NCBI RefSeq assembly: GCF_025148445.1
Contig: NZ_CP102270.1
Coordinates: 1,690,001 to 1,754,000, forward strand
Direction of reading: 5' to 3'
Length of the DNA stretch: 64,000 nucleotides
Source of the DNA: Eshraghiella crossota
GTDB taxonomy: Bacteria; Bacillota; Clostridia; Lachnospirales; Lachnospiraceae
The position numbers and the translations under genes are program-made. The notes under the pieces were generated by a model. The model made no database searches, was not told where the DNA came from, and was given only the letters and a program-made list of their open reading frames with translations. Numbering within the stretch: the first letter of the stretch is position 1; each line of letters starts with the position of its first letter. Shown one piece after another: positions 61,699-64,000 of this stretch.

Positions 61699-62709
61699 TT
61701 AGAATTTACCGGCCTGTGCTGCTTCTTCGATAGAAACTGCAACTGCAACTGTCATACCAACCATTGGGTTGTTACCAGCACCAATAAGACCCATCATTTC
61801 TACATGGGCAGGAACTGATGATGAACCTGCGAACTGTGCATCTGAATGCATACGTCCGAGTGTATCTGTCATACCGTATGAAGCAGGACCTGCTGCCATA
61901 TTATCAGGATGAAGTGTTCTACCTGTTCCACCGCCTGAAGCTACTGAGAAGTATTTCTTGCCTGCTTCAAGTCTTTCCTTCTTGTAAGTACCTGCAACAG
62001 GATGCTGGAATCTTGTAGGGTTAGTTGAGTTACCTGTGATAGATACGTCAACATTCTCTTTCCACATGATTGCAACACCTTCCGGAACTGAGTTAGCGCC
62101 GTAGCAGTTTACTTTGGAACGGAGTCCGTCTGAATATGCGATTCTTTCTACTTCTTTAACTGTATTTGTGTATGGATCGTACTCTGTCTCTACAAATGTA
62201 AATCCGTTAATTCTTGAAATAATCTTAGCTGCGTCTTTACCAAGTCCGTTAAGAATAACTCTTAAAGGTTTCTGACGTACTTTGTTAGCCTTTTCAGCAA
62301 TACCGATAGCACCTTCAGCGGCTGCGAATGACTCATGACCTGCTAAGAATGCGAAACATTCTGTCTCTTCTTCAAGTAACATCTTACCAAGGTTACCATG
62401 TCCAAGACCTACTTTACGTGTATCTGCAACTGAACCAGGAATACAGAATGACTGAAGTCCTTCTCCGATTGCTGCTGCTGCGTCAGCGGCTTTTCTGCAG
62501 CCTTTCTTAATTGCGATTGCTGCACCTACGATGTAAGCCCAACATGCATTTTCAAAACAAATTGGCTGAATCTTCTTGATCTGGTTATACACATCAAGTC
62601 CAGCATCCTTTGTAATCTTCTCTGCTTCTTCAATAGAAGAAATTCCATAGCTGTTTAAAGCTGCGTTAATCTGGTTAATTCTTCTTTCATATGATTCAAA
62701 TAATGCCAT
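61699..62709 (-). CDS. GGGtGRT family protein
   Basis: 336 residues, soluble, function unknown. I recognise the family by its signature SGGGTGRTLHPDNMA, with other conserved glycine-rich stretches such as GLIGAGNNPMVGMTVAVA and HGNLGKML, and cysteines at positions about 50, 55, 71 and 88. It is 13 bases downstream of the NifU-like scaffold gene, a pairing seen throughout anaerobic Firmicutes. Ribosome binding site GGAGG. Very good codon use suggests strong expression. Role in Fe-S or sulfur chemistry is inference from the partner. Confidence 0.85.
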   Translation of the reverse strand: MALFESYERRINQINAALNSYGISSIEEAEKITKDAGLDVYNQIKKIQPICFENACWAYIVGAAIAIKKGCRKAADAAAAIGEGLQSFCIPGSVADTRKVGLGHGNLGKMLLEEETECFAFLAGHESFAAAEGAIGIAEKANKVRQKPLRVILNGLGKDAAKIISRINGFTFVETEYDPYTNTVKEVERIAYSDGLRSKVNCYGANSVPEGVAIMWKENVDVSITGNSTNPTRFQHPVAGTYKKERLEAGKKYFSVASGGGTGRTLHPDNMAAGPASYGMTDTLGRMHSDAQFAGSSSVPAHVEMMGLIGAGNNPMVGMTVAVAVSIEEAAQAGKF

Positions 62710-62722
62710 CTGTCGTTACCTC

Positions 62723-63415
62723 CTATTCCTGTCTTGGGTCAATGATCTTAACTGCATCATCAACACGGCCATACTGACCCTTTGCTTTTTCCCAAGCTAC
62801 GTTTGGTTCATCACCCTTCTTAACGAAATCTGTGAACTTACCAAGTGAAACGAACTGATAACCGATGATTTCATCATTAGCATCAAGAGCAATTCCAGTT
62901 ACATAACCTTCTGCCATTTCAAGGTAACGAGGACCTTTCTCAAGTGTTCCGTACATTGTACCAACCTGTGAACGAAGTCCCTTTCCTAAATCTTCAAGAC
63001 CTGCACCGATTGCAAGACCATCTTCTGAGAATGCTGACTGTGTTCTTCCGTAGATAATCTGAAGAGCAAGTTCTCTCATTGCTGTATTAATTGCGTCACA
63101 TACCAAGTCAGTGTTCATTGCTTCAAGAACAGTAAGACCCGGAAGAATCTCTGCTGCCATAGCTGCTGAATGTGTCATACCTGAGCATCCGATTGTCTCA
63201 ACTAAAGCTTCCTGGATAACTCCGTTCTTTACGTTAAGAGAAAGCTTGCAGGCTCCCTGCTGTGGTGCACACCAGCCAATACCATGTGTAAAGCCTGAAA
63301 TGTCTTTGATTTCCTTGTACTGAACCCAGTTACCTTCTGTAGGACAAGGTGCAGCGCCATGATGAACGCCCTGTGCTACTGGGCACATATTCTTGATTTC
63401 CTGTGTGTAAATCAT
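62723..63415 (-). CDS. NifU/IscU-like iron-sulfur scaffold protein
   Basis: 230 residues related to the NifU N-terminal scaffold. Conserved candidate ligands are Cys49, Cys56 and Cys77 (IGCSGMTHSAA), with Cys11, Cys24 and Cys106 as further cysteines. The C-terminal ~70 residues extend beyond the usual scaffold fold. ATG at 63415 with AAGGAG upstream; first gene of a two-gene operon with the GGGtGRT protein. It differs from the SUF and ISC scaffolds in having no visible desulfurase gene nearby. Confidence 0.85.
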   Translation of the reverse strand: MIYTQEIKNMCPVAQGVHHGAAPCPTEGNWVQYKEIKDISGFTHGIGWCAPQQGACKLSLNVKNGVIQEALVETIGCSGMTHSAAMAAEILPGLTVLEAMNTDLVCDAINTAMRELALQIIYGRTQSAFSEDGLAIGAGLEDLGKGLRSQVGTMYGTLEKGPRYLEMAEGYVTGIALDANDEIIGYQFVSLGKFTDFVKKGDEPNVAWEKAKGQYGRVDDAVKIIDPRQE

Positions 63416-63497
63416 TATGTAACTCCTTTCGAATTGTAAAAAATCACTTTGCGGAGCACTTTAGTATCTGCCATAATACAACTCCACAATTAGTCTT

Positions 63498-63526
63498 ATA
63501 ATCTCATATTCAGACAAAAATTTCAA
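63498..63526 (-). promoter_or_regulatory. Putative promoter of the scaffold/GGGtGRT operon
   Basis: Minus-strand -35 TTGAAA (63521-63526), 17-bp spacer, -10 GATTAT (63498-63503), leaving an 80-base leader before the start codon. Confidence 0.45.
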
Positions 63527-63546
63527 GTGTTATATTGTATATAATT

Positions 63547-64000
63547 TTATTCAGTTACTTCGATTTTACGAATTGCCTTTGTACGGATTTCTTCACAAAT
63601 ATCGTTAATAAACTGTTCCAGCGGTTTCTGTCCTTCGTCTCCTAAAAATCTGCTTCTAACGGAAACTACTCCTGTTTCCTGCTCTTTTTCTCCAACTACA
63701 AGAATATATGGAACTCTTGCAAGTCTTGCATCACGAATCTTATAACCAAGCTTTTCAGCTCTGTGATCTGCCTCTACATATATCTTGTGTTCACGAATCT
63801 TTGCGGCAACAGAATCTGCATAATCTGCATACTTATCAGATATAGGAAGCACTCTTACCTGTTCAGGGCAAAGCCATGTTGGGAACATTCCGGCATATTT
63901 TTCAATAAGCCATGCAAGTGTTCTTTCGTAGCATCCCATACTTGTCCTGTGAATGATGTAAGGTCTTACTTTATCGCCCTTTTCATCTATATAATACATA
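63547..64000 (-). CDS. thrS: Threonine--tRNA ligase, C-terminal part
   Basis: The frame enters from beyond the window end and stops at 63547, giving about 151 codons. The class II motif 3 is in HRTSMGCYERTLAWLIE; the anticodon-binding domain follows, beginning PTWLCPEQVRVLPIS. Catalytic and editing domains lie outside. It ends 131 bp upstream of the scaffold gene. A T-box leader, common for thrS, cannot be judged from here. Confidence 0.93.
   Translation of the reverse strand, partial: MYYIDEKGDKVRPYIIHRTSMGCYERTLAWLIEKYAGMFPTWLCPEQVRVLPISDKYADYADSVAAKIREHKIYVEADHRAEKLGYKIRDARLARVPYILVVGEKEQETGVVSVRSRFLGDEGQKPLEQFINDICEEIRTKAIRKIEVTE

Overview
The window looks like core chromosome of an obligately anaerobic, low-to-moderate GC Firmicute, most probably a Clostridia member of the Lachnospiraceae. 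Grounds: the order priA-def-fmt-rsmB-rlmN-stp-prkC (read on the minus strand) is the classical Firmicutes cluster; the ribonucleotide reductase here is the oxygen-sensitive NrdD/NrdG type; Rex, formate-tetrahydrofolate ligase and the GGGtGRT/Fe-S scaffold pair are typical of fermentative anaerobes; Shine-Dalgarno sites are strong AGGAGG-like with frequent GTG/TTG starts. MurE carries a DNPR motif, so the peptidoglycan should contain meso-diaminopimelate. Species was not determined. No tRNA, rRNA, CRISPR array, transposase or prophage was seen.

Layout. 1-27148 is one long minus-strand block: cell-wall kinase/phosphatase, RNA and protein maturation (rlmN, rsmB, fmt, def), replication restart (priA), peptidoglycan precursors (murE, murF), one-carbon enzymes (folD, fhs), FtsK, UppP, a ClpP-class protease, MetY, a CorC-like membrane protein, MazF, alanine racemase, NAD(P)HX repair, Rex and a small ABC transporter. 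27149-27539 is a structured non-coding region built from two 97-bp direct repeats with nested palindromes. 27540-30256 (plus) holds a purine nucleoside phosphorylase and an ABC-F ATPase; 30249-32770 (minus) a GNAT enzyme, a zinc-ribbon membrane protein and a DUF4956/VTC-domain pair. 33037-36353 (plus) is a compact nrdD-nrdG-dut operon with two NrdR-box matches, a promoter and a strong terminator. 36440-50416 (minus) carries a phosphatase, a MATE exporter, a MoxR/DUF58/membrane-protein module, topoisomerase IV (parC, parE), a two-permease ABC exporter and thrC. 50509-52470 holds a secreted cell-wall hydrolase and an isolated plus-strand gene for an AP2-HNH-AP2-like protein. 52416-59089 is mainly branched-chain amino acid synthesis (leuD, leuC, a divergent LysR regulator, ilvC, ilvN) interrupted by an AAA/DUF4143 ATPase. 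59100-64000 (minus) holds a J-domain coiled-coil protein, a cation/proton antiporter, an M23-SPOR protein, the GGGtGRT/Fe-S scaffold pair and the C-terminal part of thrS.

Most interesting items: (1) the 264-residue protein at 51637-52431, two AP2-like DNA-binding repeats around a segment that aligns by eye with an HNH homing-endonuclease core but lacks its catalytic residues, so it looks like a domesticated DNA-binding protein; (2) the GGGtGRT protein with its NifU-like partner, a conserved two-gene unit of unknown role; (3) the repeat element upstream of punA; (4) a hairpin that fully pairs the ribosome binding site of the ClpP-class gene; (5) 50-bp tandem copies of the dut 3' end. Motif and pairing statements were made by reading the sequence; no database search or folding program was run.
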